Assembly (NCBI GenBank): GCA_905182305.1
Contig: CAJJBB010000004.1
Location: 2,501 to 66,500 of the forward strand
DNA from: Flavobacteria bacterium MS024-2A
GTDB lineage: Bacteria > Bacteroidota > Bacteroidia > Flavobacteriales > Flavobacteriaceae
Direction: 5' to 3'
Length of the DNA stretch: 64,000 bases
Shown: positions 1 to 10,616 of the stretch, piece by piece
Position numbering within the stretch: the stretch's first letter is position 1
How the letters are laid out: the number at the start of each line of letters is the position of its first letter
Position numbers and translations under genes: made by a program
The notes under the pieces: generated by a model
Database searches by the model: none
Seen by the model: only the letters and a program-made list of their open reading frames with translations
Told to the model about the DNA's origin: nothing

Positions 1-615
<615 letters not shown>

Positions 616-731
616 ATTACTCTTTCTCTAAAAAATTGTAACTAAAAAAATTTACTATTACTTATTATTATATTTAATATTTGCTCGTATAAACCAACCT
701 CCTTATTAAATAAGAAAATTGATCAATACTT

Positions 732-760
732 CTTGTATCTTTTCAATATGTCAATGAACG
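732..760 (-). promoter_or_regulatory. boxA-like antitermination element in the 16S-23S spacer
   Basis: Read on the minus strand, CGTTCATTGACA (760 to 749) matches the E. coli rrn boxA TGCTCTTTAACA at 8 of 12 positions. AAAGATACAAG follows (742 to 732). The same two-part module, AACGTTCATTGA then AAAGATACAAG, occurs in the leader before 16S. In E. coli boxA is bound by NusB-NusE to prevent Rho termination on rRNA; that it does so here is inferred. nusB itself is at 7548-8492. Confidence 0.55.
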
Positions 761-851
761 TTTTCCTAATGATCAAACATAGCAAAAACCGAAAGCAATA
801 AATGTTTGGATAACAATTACTCTCAGTTTGTAGCTCTATTCTATAGAACAG

Positions 852-928
<77 letters not shown>

Positions 929-1024
929 AAAAAACTGTAAAACCTAAGTCATACAATCCCATTTAACGGAATCCCATCTCCTAGAATTTCCAGTCATTAT
1001 AAACCCTTTGCATTAAAAAAAAAG

Positions 1025-1098
1025 TAGTCTCGGGCAGACTCGAACTGCCGACCTCTACATTATCAGTGTAGCGCTCTAACCAGCTGAGCTACGAGACT
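1025..1098 (-). tRNA. tRNA-Ile (GAT)
   Basis: 74-nt cloverleaf on the minus strand. The acceptor stem AGTCTCG/CGAGACT is perfect. The anticodon loop TGATAAT gives anticodon GAT, and the T-loop GGTTCGA-type sequence is present as CAGTTCGAGTCTG. The discriminator is A, and CCA is not encoded. It lies between 16S and tRNA-Ala, the standard Ile-Ala spacer arrangement. Confidence 0.96.
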
Positions 1099-1191
1099 CT
1101 ACTTTAATAGGTTTACAATTATATAAAAAAAATGACAGCTGTGAATAGCTGTTTTGCCCTTGTCAAACTTTAAAAGTCATAACCTTCTCTA

Positions 1192-2722
<1,531 letters not shown>

Positions 2723-2788
2723 TGTTTCTTAATAAAATTAATGCTACAACTTCTAAAAAAATTAACTCGGTCAAAATGGTTCTATTCA

Positions 2789-2843
2789 CTTGTATCTTTC
2801 GATACGCGCTGTCATTCTTATATTATTTTTCTTTCAATGAACG
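2789..2843 (-). promoter_or_regulatory. rRNA leader: boxA-like element upstream of 16S
   Basis: On the minus strand AACGTTCATTGAAA (boxA-like) is followed about 30 nt later by AAAGATACAAG. This repeats the module in the 16S-23S spacer. Between the two lies AATGACAGC (2816 to 2808), which is exactly complementary to GCTGTCATT just downstream of 16S (1139 to 1131), a candidate processing stem for pre-16S rRNA. Confidence 0.5.
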
Positions 2844-2889
2844 TTCGCTTCTTCTAAAGTTCTAATACCCTTCAGCGTTTTAGCGAGTG

Positions 2890-2919
2890 CAAATATAGAA
2901 CCCTTTTGATTACCCACAA
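2890..2919 (-). promoter_or_regulatory. rRNA operon promoter
   Basis: On the minus strand TTG (2919-2917) is separated by exactly 19 nt from TATATTTG (2897-2890). This is a perfect match to the Bacteroidota housekeeping consensus TTG-N19-TAnnTTTG. Transcription would start near 2885, giving a leader of about 160 nt before 16S. Confidence 0.8.
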
Positions 2920-2926
2920 GGAGTTT

Positions 2927-3637
2927 TTAAATTTTATTTGTGCTTTTTTTAGTTTCTTTTGAGAGTGGTGTCTTGGGAGCTTTCCAGAGGGTGTATAAAG
3001 AATCTAAATTATAGGTGAGTGCTGTTGGGTCTAGCTCGATTAGACCATCTCCGTAGGCGCGCTGTAAAATATCTTCTATCAAAAAATCTTCATAATTAGC
3101 TTCCGGGGCGTAGGTATCCTTTAGGGAAAGCTTAAAAAAAGAGGCAGTTGTTTGATAAATGATAGCACGCCAACCATTTCTTAACTCTTTAACCAAGTCG
3201 TGAGTGGTAGCACCTGTCTGCCTGTGAACTAACTTAATGAGAATACGTCCCTGGGAACGCGATAATTTTCTTAGCTCAACTTCAAATTCATCGTAAATAA
3301 ATTTTTCTATTCTTTTAAGGTAAGTGCGTTTCCGTTTCTTTCCTTTAATATTAGTCAAGCGTTTGCTCAAAGTGTCCAGACGATCAGAAGCTAGCTTAGC
3401 ATAGGGATAAACTCTTAAGGTGCGATTTCTAAGAATTACATAGTCCCTAAGCTGATTCATGCTTTTAAAACGAAGGGGTTGAAAAAGGATTACTTCTTTT
3501 AATCTAATTCCGGAGTCCGTTATAGAATCCGTTTCAAACTTATACAAAAATTCTCCTTCAAAGTCAGAAGGTACTTCAATTTGCGCATTCGAAAGAAAAG
3601 CAATCAAAAACAATAAGTAGAAAAAAAAATTATTCAT
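2927..3637 (-). CDS. DUF4294 domain-containing protein
   Basis: A 236-residue protein of a Bacteroidota-specific family of unknown function. The ATG at 3637 is chosen over the longer frame to 3712 because it places a clean signal peptide (MNNFFFYLLFLIAFLSNAQ) at the N-terminus, so the product is exported to the periplasm or outer membrane. The family core follows: an RNRTLRVYPYAKLASDRLD-type segment (about residues 75-95), a Lys/Arg-rich stretch (KGKKRKRTYLKR), then LVHRQTGATTHDLV and NGWRAIIYQTTA. No catalytic motif is recognised. The gene ends about 8 bp before the -33 element of the rRNA promoter on the same strand, and no terminator is visible between them. Confidence 0.8.
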   Translation of the reverse strand: MNNFFFYLLFLIAFLSNAQIEVPSDFEGEFLYKFETDSITDSGIRLKEVILFQPLRFKSMNQLRDYVILRNRTLRVYPYAKLASDRLDTLSKRLTNIKGKKRKRTYLKRIEKFIYDEFEVELRKLSRSQGRILIKLVHRQTGATTHDLVKELRNGWRAIIYQTTASFFKLSLKDTYAPEANYEDFLIEDILQRAYGDGLIELDPTALTYNLDSLYTLWKAPKTPLSKETKKSTNKI

Positions 3638-3781
3638 TGAGCAACTGCTAATGATACCTTGATTAATTATTTCTGTGAAAAAACTGTTGTTTATTAAAAT
3701 CATAAAATGCAACAGCTTAATTTTATGAAATTCAAAAATACAAATATTTTAAAGGGAGGTCTTTTTATTTGGGAATATTCT

Positions 3782-3789
3782 TACTTTTG
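3782..3789 (+). promoter_or_regulatory. candidate -7 box for the M42 peptidase gene
   Basis: TACTTTTG fits TAnnTTTG and lies 28 bp before the ATG at 3817, but no TTG sits at the expected 19 nt upstream. It supports the ATG at 3817, because a start at 3769 would lie upstream of the promoter. Confidence 0.35.
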
Positions 3790-3816
3790 GTTTTCTTAAA
3801 TTTCAAATTTATAATT

Positions 3817-4896
3817 ATGAGTATTCTAGATAAAAAATCCCTTATATTTTTAGAAAATTATTTAAATAATGCAGCCCCAACAGGTTATGAAAGTGGAGGG
3901 CAAAAAATCTGGATGGAATATCTAAAGCCATATGTAGATGAATTTATAACCGATGTGTATGGTACTGCCGTTGGCGTTATCAATCCAGAGGCAAAATATA
4001 AAGTAGTCATAGAAGGACATTCTGATGAAATTTCTTGGTACGTAAACTACATTACCGACAAAGGTTTAATATATGTTATTCGTAACGGAGGAAGTGATCA
4101 TCAAATAGCTCCCTCTAAATGGGTTAACATCCATACAAAAAAAGGAATTATTGAAGGTGTTTTTGGATGGCCAGCAATTCATACCCGAAAAAACGGAAAA
4201 GAAGAAGTGCCCAAGTTAGATAATATCTTTATTGATATCGGCGCAAAAAATAAAAAAGAAGTAGAGAAAATGGGTGTTCATGTTGGCTGTGTGATAACCT
4301 ACCCTGATACTTTCAAAACTTTAAACAAAGATAAATTTGTTTGTCGCGCCATTGACAATCGTGCAGGTGGTTTTATGATTGCACAAGTTGCCCGTTTATT
4401 GTCTGAAAATAACATAAAATTACCTTTTGGGCTTTATATTACTAATTCTGTTCAAGAAGAAGTTGGACTTAGAGGTGCAGAGATGATTACTCAAACCATC
4501 AATCCTAACGTTGCTATAGTTACAGATGTTTGCCATGACACCTCTACCCCAATGATTAATCAAAAGGTAGAAGGTCAAACCGAAATAGGTAAAGGCCCAG
4601 TTATCTCATATGCACCGGCAGTTCAAAACAATCTAAGAGAACGTATTATAAAAACTGCTGAAACTAAAAAAATACCCTTTCAACGTCATGCGTCTTCTCG
4701 ATTCACAGGTACTGACACCGATGCCTTTGCATATAGTAATGGAGGGGTTGCTTCGGCTCTTATTTCATTACCTCTTCGTTACATGCACACAACCGTTGAG
4801 ATGGTGCACAGAGATGATGTGGAAAACGTAATCAAATTAATATACGAAACTGTACAAGCAATAAAAGAAGGAGAAACGTTTAGTTATTTCGATTAA
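3817..4896 (+). CDS. M42 family metallopeptidase (aminopeptidase)
   Basis: A 359-residue member of the M42 (glutamyl aminopeptidase/TET) family: cytosolic dinuclear metal aminopeptidases that trim N-terminal residues from peptides and usually form dodecamers. Metal-ligand motifs are in order: EGHSDE (His68), the CRAIDNRAGG bridging Asp, the NSVQEEVG catalytic Glu-Glu pair, VTDV (Asp), and LRYMHTTVE (C-terminal His). The ATG at 3817 (MSILDKK) is preferred to an upstream in-frame start at 3769 that would add a hydrophobic stretch unusual for this family. Stop codons of this gene and the convergent SDR gene lie 6 bp apart. Confidence 0.92.
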   Translation: MSILDKKSLIFLENYLNNAAPTGYESGGQKIWMEYLKPYVDEFITDVYGTAVGVINPEAKYKVVIEGHSDEISWYVNYITDKGLIYVIRNGGSDHQIAPSKWVNIHTKKGIIEGVFGWPAIHTRKNGKEEVPKLDNIFIDIGAKNKKEVEKMGVHVGCVITYPDTFKTLNKDKFVCRAIDNRAGGFMIAQVARLLSENNIKLPFGLYITNSVQEEVGLRGAEMITQTINPNVAIVTDVCHDTSTPMINQKVEGQTEIGKGPVISYAPAVQNNLRERIIKTAETKKIPFQRHASSRFTGTDTDAFAYSNGGVASALISLPLRYMHTTVEMVHRDDVENVIKLIYETVQAIKEGETFSYFD

Positions 4897-4902
4897 TTAA
4901 AC

Positions 4903-5580
4903 TCACCGAGGAAGTTCAGTTCCCGCTTCTAAATCCCAGAAAGAACCGGTTTTATAATCGCTTTCTAAGAAAGAGAAAATATTTTCAGCAGATTGCTCGG
5001 GTGTTAATCTTCCATTTATCATTGCTATCTCTGATATTTGAGTTTTTACATAGCCAGGATGTACTGCAACTACTTTTATAGATTCTGAAAGTCGATTTGC
5101 CAGGATCTTGGTATACATATTTAGTGCACTTTTTGACGTTCTATATCCAACGGAGTCGGAATCAATACATTTATCTATGGAGCCCATTTTTGAGGAAATC
5201 ATAATGACGCTACCCTTCTCTGCTATTTTAGCTAAAAAAGTTTCGGTAAACAAAACAACTCCTTTTACATTAACTTCAAAAGTTTCGTCAAAAGAAGTGA
5301 TTTGTAACGTTTTTTGATTTAAATCAGGACCAATCCCTGCATTATTTATAATAATATCAAGTTGATCAAAACGATCGGATATTTCCTGATATGCTTTTTT
5401 TACACTTTCAATATTAGTGACGTCCAATGCAATAGGGTAAAAATTCTCATGCTGAACATGCTCGATATACCCACTCCTACTTGAGCCTATGACAAGGTAA
5501 CCCCCGGAAAGCAATCTTTTAGCAACAGCTAAACCAATTCCTTTGCTAGGACCTGTAATTAAAACCTTTTTTTTAATCAT
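4903..5580 (-). CDS. SDR family NAD(P)-dependent oxidoreductase
   Basis: A 225-residue classical short-chain dehydrogenase/reductase with a Rossmann fold. The coenzyme motif TGPSKGIG is at residues 9-16 and NNAG at 79-82. The catalytic Ser is in the MISSK segment (about 130), and Tyr146/Lys150 form YRTSK. Length is slightly short, as in the minimal SDR types. The substrate cannot be told from sequence. It lies 53 bp downstream of pyrD on the same strand and could be cotranscribed. Confidence 0.88.
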   Translation of the reverse strand: MIKKKVLITGPSKGIGLAVAKRLLSGGYLVIGSSRSGYIEHVQHENFYPIALDVTNIESVKKAYQEISDRFDQLDIIINNAGIGPDLNQKTLQITSFDETFEVNVKGVVLFTETFLAKIAEKGSVIMISSKMGSIDKCIDSDSVGYRTSKSALNMYTKILANRLSESIKVVAVHPGYVKTQISEIAMINGRLTPEQSAENIFSFLESDYKTGSFWDLEAGTELPR

Positions 5581-5633
5581 TAGACTTTAATTTTTTAAAT
5601 AAACTGAAAAATTTATTTTTACAAGTAGATTTA

Positions 5634-6656
5634 CTAAATCACTTGCTCAAGAATGGCTTTATTAATCTTTTTAATCACTCCTGGTCCTTCGTAAACAAAA
5701 CCAGTATATAGTTGAATTAAAGAAGCTCCTGCATTAAGTTTATTTATTGCATCTTCTGAGGAATGAATCCCTCCTACACCGATAATAGGAAATGCATTAT
5801 TACTTTTTTCGTAAAGAAAACGAATAACTTCTGTACTTCGCTCTGCAACTGGCTTTCCACTGAGCCCACCCATTTCAGATCTGTTTGAAGAAATGAGTCC
5901 CTCTCTTGAAAGTGTAGTATTGCTTGCTATTACACCGTCTATTTTTACTGTAGTAACAATATCAATAATATCTAGCAATTGATCGTCTATCAAATCAGGA
6001 GCAATTTTCAGTAAAATTGGCTTTGGACTAGTTCTTTTCAGATTCAAATTTTTCAAAGTTTGCAATAAATGTTGAAGTGGCTCTTTGTCCTGTAAGGCTC
6101 TTAAATTCGGTGTATTGGGTGAACTCACATTTACTACAAAATAGTCAACATGGGGAAACAAAGCTTCAAAACATTGAACATAATCAGAAACCGCCTCGTC
6201 GTTGGGTGTGATTTTATTTTTACCAATATTTCCGCCGATGAGAACACCATTATTTTTTTTTAAACGTTCAATGGCCTCCACAACACCTTGATTATTAAAT
6301 CCCATACGATTAATTAAGCCATTATCTTCAGGCAGACGAAACAAACGCTTCTTAGGATTTCCTGGCTGGGGCTTAGGAGTTAATGTACCTATTTCAATAA
6401 ATCCAAATCCAAAATTGGAAAGTTCTTGATAGAGTTTAGCATCTTTATCAAAACCTGCTGCCAACCCAACTGGATTGGGAAATGTCAATCCAAATAGTTT
6501 TCGCTCTAAACGTTGATCTTTTAAATGATAAAGACCCCTAATCATACTACCCACTCCAGGAATCCGATGTATCACTTTAAGTAAATAAAAGACGGTATGA
6601 TGAACCCATTCTGGGTCAAAAAGAAAGAGTATTGGTTTTATTAAGAATTTATACAT
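5634..6656 (-). CDS. pyrD: quinone-dependent dihydroorotate dehydrogenase (class 2)
   Basis: A 340-residue FMN enzyme of de novo pyrimidine synthesis: it oxidises dihydroorotate to orotate and passes electrons to membrane quinone. The N-terminus ([20 protein letters not shown]) is the membrane-associating helix region of class 2 enzymes. [12 protein letters not shown] (61-72), GNIGKNK (143-148), [12 protein letters not shown] (175-186, with the catalytic Ser) and ASNTTLSR follow, with GGLSGKP and the C-terminal FMN-phosphate segment IGVGGIHS. The ATG at 6656 is 10 bp downstream of a strong hairpin plus T-tract, so transcription may be controlled by read-through. Confidence 0.96.
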   Translation of the reverse strand: MYKFLIKPILFLFDPEWVHHTVFYLLKVIHRIPGVGSMIRGLYHLKDQRLERKLFGLTFPNPVGLAAGFDKDAKLYQELSNFGFGFIEIGTLTPKPQPGNPKKRLFRLPEDNGLINRMGFNNQGVVEAIERLKKNNGVLIGGNIGKNKITPNDEAVSDYVQCFEALFPHVDYFVVNVSSPNTPNLRALQDKEPLQHLLQTLKNLNLKRTSPKPILLKIAPDLIDDQLLDIIDIVTTVKIDGVIASNTTLSREGLISSNRSEMGGLSGKPVAERSTEVIRFLYEKSNNAFPIIGVGGIHSSEDAINKLNAGASLIQLYTGFVYEGPGVIKKINKAILEQVI

Positions 6657-6664
6657 CCTTTATC

Positions 6665-6692
6665 TAAAAAAAATTCCCGCCAATAGCGGGAT
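6665..6692 (-). terminator. intrinsic terminator between yajC and pyrD
   Basis: On the minus strand the stem TCCCGC / GCGGGA with a short loop is followed by eight T residues: ATCCCGCTATTGGCGGGA then TTTTTTTT. It would end the nusB-DUF1573-yajC transcript. Because pyrD begins only about 10 nt later with no obvious promoter in between, it may act as an attenuator rather than a full stop. Confidence 0.75.
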
Positions 6693-6701
6693 TAAAAGTT
6701 G

Positions 6702-6998
6702 TTATTTTTTTACAAGAGGAGCATTTAACTTTGAGCTCATTTCCAATGAAATAGCTGAACGTTCAATTTTAAGCTTTCCTGCCAATGTTTCAATGACACA
6801 AGTGTTATCCTTATCATTAAGTTCCACGATTTTAGCATGTAATCCACTTTTTGTGATTATACGATCACCTTTTTTCATGGCACTCATGAAATTCTTTTCC
6901 TTTTTTTGTTTACGCTGTCCTGGAAGTATTATAAAAAAGAAAAATACCACTAGCATTAACAATAAAAAAGGAAGTTGACTTGATAAGCCTTCTGACAT
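6702..6998 (-). CDS. yajC: preprotein translocase subunit YajC
   Basis: 98 residues, single-span membrane protein of the SecDF-YajC accessory complex of the Sec translocon. One hydrophobic helix (LPFLLLMLVVFFFFIILPGQ, about residues 9-28) is followed by the family hallmark RKQKKEKNFMSAMKKGDRI and the SH3-like domain with TKSGLHAKIVEL. The order nusB-DUF1573-yajC is the usual flavobacterial one; yajC is last before a terminator. The ATG at 6998 is the only suitable start. Confidence 0.95.
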   Translation of the reverse strand: MSEGLSSQLPFLLLMLVVFFFFIILPGQRKQKKEKNFMSAMKKGDRIITKSGLHAKIVELNDKDNTCVIETLAGKLKIERSAISLEMSSKLNAPLVKK

Positions 6999-7015
6999 AG
7001 TAATTGAATTAAAAT

Positions 7016-7504
7016 TTATTGACGTGCTTTAGCTTGTGCATCACGCTGTTGTTGCTTTACTGGATCTGGAGTAACGTTAGATTTTATCCTCAACATCTCC
7101 CTTCCAGAAGCTGTATTTGCGGAAAGTGTTACTGATTTTTGTTGTAATCCAGGCTTGTTACTTGAGTCAAAGCTAACCAATATTTTTCCTGAAGCTCCAG
7201 GAGCAATAGGAGTGTTTTTAGGATATTGTGGAACTGTACAGCCACAACTTCCACGAGCATCAACGATAATTAAATCCTCTTTACCAGTATTTGTAAAATT
7301 GAATTCTGTTGTTACTTTCTCTCCTTCATTGATAGTTCCAAAATCATGTTCTGTTTTGTCAAAAGTGATAATTGGCCCTGAAGCGTTCGAGCCAGGAGTA
7401 GGAGTAGTAGTTGTTGCGTTAGTTACTTTTTTTGCTGTACTGTCTTGGCATGCTGTAAAAGTAGTAGCAATTATTGTTAAACAAATGATTAAAATTTTTT
7501 TCAT
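7016..7504 (-). CDS. DUF1573 domain-containing lipoprotein
   Basis: 162 residues. The real start is the ATG at 7504 (MKKILIICLTIIATTFTAC), one codon inside a TTG-initiated frame. A lipoprotein signal with lipobox TFTAC places Cys19 as the lipidated residue. A low-complexity Thr/Pro linker follows, then one DUF1573 Ig-like (ASPM/SPD-2/Hydin-type) beta-sandwich with FDKTEHDFGTINEGEKV, FNFTNTGKEDLII, GSCGCTVP and a VSFDSSNKPG strand. Function is unknown; such domains are common in secreted Bacteroidota proteins. It lies between nusB and yajC, with gaps of 43 and 17 bp. Confidence 0.9.
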   Translation of the reverse strand: MKKILIICLTIIATTFTACQDSTAKKVTNATTTTPTPGSNASGPIITFDKTEHDFGTINEGEKVTTEFNFTNTGKEDLIIVDARGSCGCTVPQYPKNTPIAPGASGKILVSFDSSNKPGLQQKSVTLSANTASGREMLRIKSNVTPDPVKQQQRDAQAKARQ

Positions 7505-7547
7505 CAATATATAAATTAAGTGAATTCAAAAGTAATAAAAAAAGTTA

Positions 7548-8492
7548 TTATAACAAGCCTCTCCCTGTTTTGTTCAAACGATTTTCTTGACTAAATTCTT
7601 TTACTAATTTATCTAATACACCATTTACAAAATTATTGCTATTGGGAGTGGAATAATCTTTAGCAATCTCTAAATATTCATTAAGGGTTACTTTAGAAGG
7701 AATTAATGGGAAGTAAAGTAATTCAGCAATGGCTATTTTTAAAATAACATTATCAAGCTGCGCAATTCTATCTGTATCCCAGTTTGGTGTTTTCCCCAAA
7801 AGCTCTTTTTGTAATTTTTCATCATTTACAATTACTTTTTCTAAAAGGTGTATTCCGAAATCTGTATCCTCTTGGTTTTCACTTGGCTTGGGAAATATTA
7901 AACTTTGAGGTTTATTTACTTCTATGTTTTTTAACATTTTAAGTATGAAGGTGTTTACCATTGGTAAGTCATCAACCCATGTCAATCGCAGGTCTTCAAT
8001 ATGATCATATAGATAATTTGAAGTAGCGATATGATCTTTAAATATTTTTGAAACAAGTTTCAAATCATCTACTATCGTTATGTTTTCAAGAGCCATATAG
8101 GCTTCAAAAACAGTTGAAGAAGTAATGATTTCAAATAATTCTTTTAAGTATTTAAACTCTAAGTCCCAATTTATAAGTTTTTTATTATTTAAATGCTTTG
8201 ACAAACTTTCATGCTCCTTAATGAAAACAAGAACTTTATTTTGAGCGAATTTTTGAAGAATAATGAAGTGAGTTTCGTTTTGAATATTATGCTTTTGAAT
8301 GGTTTCCAACTGTTGCTCAGCATAAGCATGAAGGGATTTGATAAGACTAAGAAGAAGAAGATAAAGATTAAAGGTGTGTTCTATGCTTTCTTTAAAAAAC
8401 TTAACCTCATCATCAATTTTATGTTGTTTCCCAATATTAAAGGAATAAACAGACTGCATTACTTTAATGCGAATGTGGCGTCTTGTAAGCAT
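7548..8492 (-). CDS. nusB: transcription antitermination factor NusB
   Basis: 314 residues, about twice the length of E. coli NusB, as is typical for Bacteroidota. The N-terminus MLTRRHIRIKVMQSVYSF is the NusB-fold start. A long helical insertion precedes the C-terminal core (about 200-300) with the LDNVILKIAIAELLYFP, PSKVTLNEYLEIAKDYS and NFVNGVLDKL segments. NusB with NusE (S10) binds boxA RNA and keeps polymerase from terminating on rRNA; two boxA-like sites are present in the rRNA operon of this window. It is the first gene of a nusB-DUF1573-yajC transcription unit. Confidence 0.95.
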   Translation of the reverse strand: MLTRRHIRIKVMQSVYSFNIGKQHKIDDEVKFFKESIEHTFNLYLLLLSLIKSLHAYAEQQLETIQKHNIQNETHFIILQKFAQNKVLVFIKEHESLSKHLNNKKLINWDLEFKYLKELFEIITSSTVFEAYMALENITIVDDLKLVSKIFKDHIATSNYLYDHIEDLRLTWVDDLPMVNTFILKMLKNIEVNKPQSLIFPKPSENQEDTDFGIHLLEKVIVNDEKLQKELLGKTPNWDTDRIAQLDNVILKIAIAELLYFPLIPSKVTLNEYLEIAKDYSTPNSNNFVNGVLDKLVKEFSQENRLNKTGRGLL

Positions 8493-8575
8493 GTTTTAGA
8501 ACTTTAATGGGGACGAAAATAATCCAATAAAGTGGGAAAAGATATAATTATTCAATAAAAGTTTCAGGATTATAT

Positions 8576-8608
8576 TTGAATTTAACCCTTTCCATTTACT
8601 TATCTTTG
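8576..8608 (+). promoter_or_regulatory. candidate promoter of the ABC exporter gene
   Basis: TTG (8576-8578), 22 nt, then TATCTTTG (8601-8608), an exact TAnnTTTG. Spacing is a little long. The predicted start near 8614 would leave a leader of only about 6 nt before the ATG at 8620. Confidence 0.5.
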
Positions 8609-8619
8609 ATGAAGCAGTT

Positions 8620-10374
8620 ATGAAAGAACTTCAATATCTAAATAAATACTTTTTAAAATACCAAATAAAACTTCTTTTAGGGTTTTTAATTACCATTATA
8701 GCAAGGATTTTCTCTCTATTTGCACCTCGACTTATCGGAAACTCTTTGACGGCAGTTGAAAAATATTTGCAATCTCCTGCTGGAGATTTAGAAGCTATAA
8801 AAAAGGTTTTACTAATTAATATTCTCATCATTATTGGAGCTACTTTAATTTCTGGATTCCTTACATTCTTAATGCGACAAACTATTATAAATGTTTCTAG
8901 GTTTATAGAGTTTGATCTAAAAAATGAAATTTTTTGGCATTATCAAAAACTAACTCAACGATTTTATAAAAATAACAGAACGGGTGACCTCATGAATCGA
9001 ATAAGCGAAGACGTTGGGAAAGTAAGAATGTATGTTGGTCCTGCTTTTATGTATAGTGTAAATACAATTTCACTATTTATTATAGTAATTTCTTATATGA
9101 TAAGTATTGCGCCTGAACTGACTTTATATACTATGTTACCGCTTCCAATTTTATCTGTAACGATCTATAAACTGAGTCGAATTATTAATGAGAAGAGTAC
9201 ATTAGTTCAAGAAATACTTTCAAAAATGTCTTCTTTCGCTCAAGAAACATTTAGCGGAATTTCTGTAATTAAGTCTTACAACCTGCAGCATAAGATGAAT
9301 ACAAATTTTTCTGACTTAGCTTATGATAGTTTTGAAAAAAACATGGGTCTTGTAAAAGTTCAGGCTTGGTTTTTCCCACTTATGATTTTACTTATTGGGT
9401 GTTCAAACCTTATTGTCATATATGTTGGAGGAAATCAATACATAAATGGAAAAATTGAAATTGGGGTACTTGCAGAATTTATTATTTATGTAAATATGCT
9501 AACTTGGCCCGTTGCAGTAGTAGGATGGATTACTTCAATAGTTCAACAAGCAGAAGCATCTCAAAAAAGAATTAATGTTTTCTTAAAAGAAGAACCGGAA
9601 ATTGATGATGGTCCAGGAATAAATAAATCCATAAATGGGAATATTAAATTTAAAAATGTTTCATTAGTCTATCCTGAAACGAAGATTACTGCCTTAAGAA
9701 ATATCTCTCTTGAAATCCCTTCTGGAACTACTTTAGGGGTTATTGGAAATATTGGTTCAGGTAAAACTACTTTTTTAGATTTAATATCACGCCTTTATGA
9801 CCCCTCAGAAGGATCCATTGAAATTGATGGATTTAATATAAAAGACTATCGAATTGAAGAAATCAGAGGTTCATTGGCCTATGTTCCACAAAATGCATTT
9901 TTATTTTCTGAAAGTATTGAAGATAATATTCGTTTTGGATCAATAAATGCTAACAACCAAGAAATTCAAAAGGCGACAAAAAATGCAAAAGTTCACGATA
10001 ACATTATTGGTTTTAAAGAAGGATATAAAACTCTTTTAGGTGAGCGAGGAGTTACACTTTCTGGGGGTCAAATTCAGCGTGTTTCTATTGCACGGGGATT
10101 AATAAAAAAACCAAATATTTTACTTTTAGATGATTGTCTTTCTGCAGTTGATACTGATACAGAAGAAGAAATTTTAAAACATCTAAAAACAGCAACTAAA
10201 AATAAAACCACAATTATCGTAAGCCATCGTATTTCATCTGTAAAACACGCAGATCTAATAATTGTTTTCGAAAATGGACAAATCGTTCAAAAAGGTGGGC
10301 ACATTGATTTAATTAATGTTAAAGGTTACTATAAAGAATTATCTAAAAAACAACATTCAGATATACAGGAATAA
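8620..10374 (+). CDS. ABC transporter, fused permease and ATPase (MdlB/MsbA type)
   Basis: 584-residue half-transporter exporter; the substrate could be lipid or drug and cannot be told from sequence. The transmembrane domain (about 1-315) has six predicted helices and the coupling segment FYKNNRTGDLMNRISEDV. The nucleotide-binding domain (about 340-575) has Walker A GNIGSGKTT (377-385), Q-loop VPQNAFLFSESI, signature LSGGQIQR, Walker B ILLLDD followed by CLSAVD, and the switch His in IIVSHR. Walker B ends in Asp-Asp where most exporters have Asp-Glu; this variant is frequent in MdlB-like proteins but can slow hydrolysis. It is divergent from nusB. Confidence 0.93.
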   Translation: MKELQYLNKYFLKYQIKLLLGFLITIIARIFSLFAPRLIGNSLTAVEKYLQSPAGDLEAIKKVLLINILIIIGATLISGFLTFLMRQTIINVSRFIEFDLKNEIFWHYQKLTQRFYKNNRTGDLMNRISEDVGKVRMYVGPAFMYSVNTISLFIIVISYMISIAPELTLYTMLPLPILSVTIYKLSRIINEKSTLVQEILSKMSSFAQETFSGISVIKSYNLQHKMNTNFSDLAYDSFEKNMGLVKVQAWFFPLMILLIGCSNLIVIYVGGNQYINGKIEIGVLAEFIIYVNMLTWPVAVVGWITSIVQQAEASQKRINVFLKEEPEIDDGPGINKSINGNIKFKNVSLVYPETKITALRNISLEIPSGTTLGVIGNIGSGKTTFLDLISRLYDPSEGSIEIDGFNIKDYRIEEIRGSLAYVPQNAFLFSESIEDNIRFGSINANNQEIQKATKNAKVHDNIIGFKEGYKTLLGERGVTLSGGQIQRVSIARGLIKKPNILLLDDCLSAVDTDTEEEILKHLKTATKNKTTIIVSHRISSVKHADLIIVFENGQIVQKGGHIDLINVKGYYKELSKKQHSDIQE

Positions 10375-10616
10375 TAAGGTTTCTCAAAACTTTATTAAGC
10401 TATTTCACGAATCAATTAGATTTTTTCCTGCAAATAAGGTCCTAGATCCATCAGAAACTGCGTTCATAAAATTTTCTGTTCTAAAAAGGTATAATTCAAA
10501 ATACTTTAAATACAACACTTTTTTCTATAAAAAATAACTTTTTACTATAAAATACTTCTCTTTTATTTTTTCCTCTAAATAATTATTTCAACCTTTAATA
10601 ATTAAGAAACTTAATT

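Noticed and set aside
3740-3750. CAAATATT as a minus-strand -7 box for the DUF4294 gene
   Set aside because: It does not fit CAAAnnTA, the reverse complement of TAnnTTTG.
10316-10537. 73-codon plus-strand ORF overlapping the end of the ABC exporter gene and filling much of the following gap
   Set aside because: It starts inside the ABC gene in another frame and its translation is Lys/Asn/Phe-rich with no family pattern. The rest of the 240-bp gap shows no promoter I can defend. A weak inverted repeat ATAAGGTTT/AAACTTTAT at about 10372-10394 lacks a T-tract.
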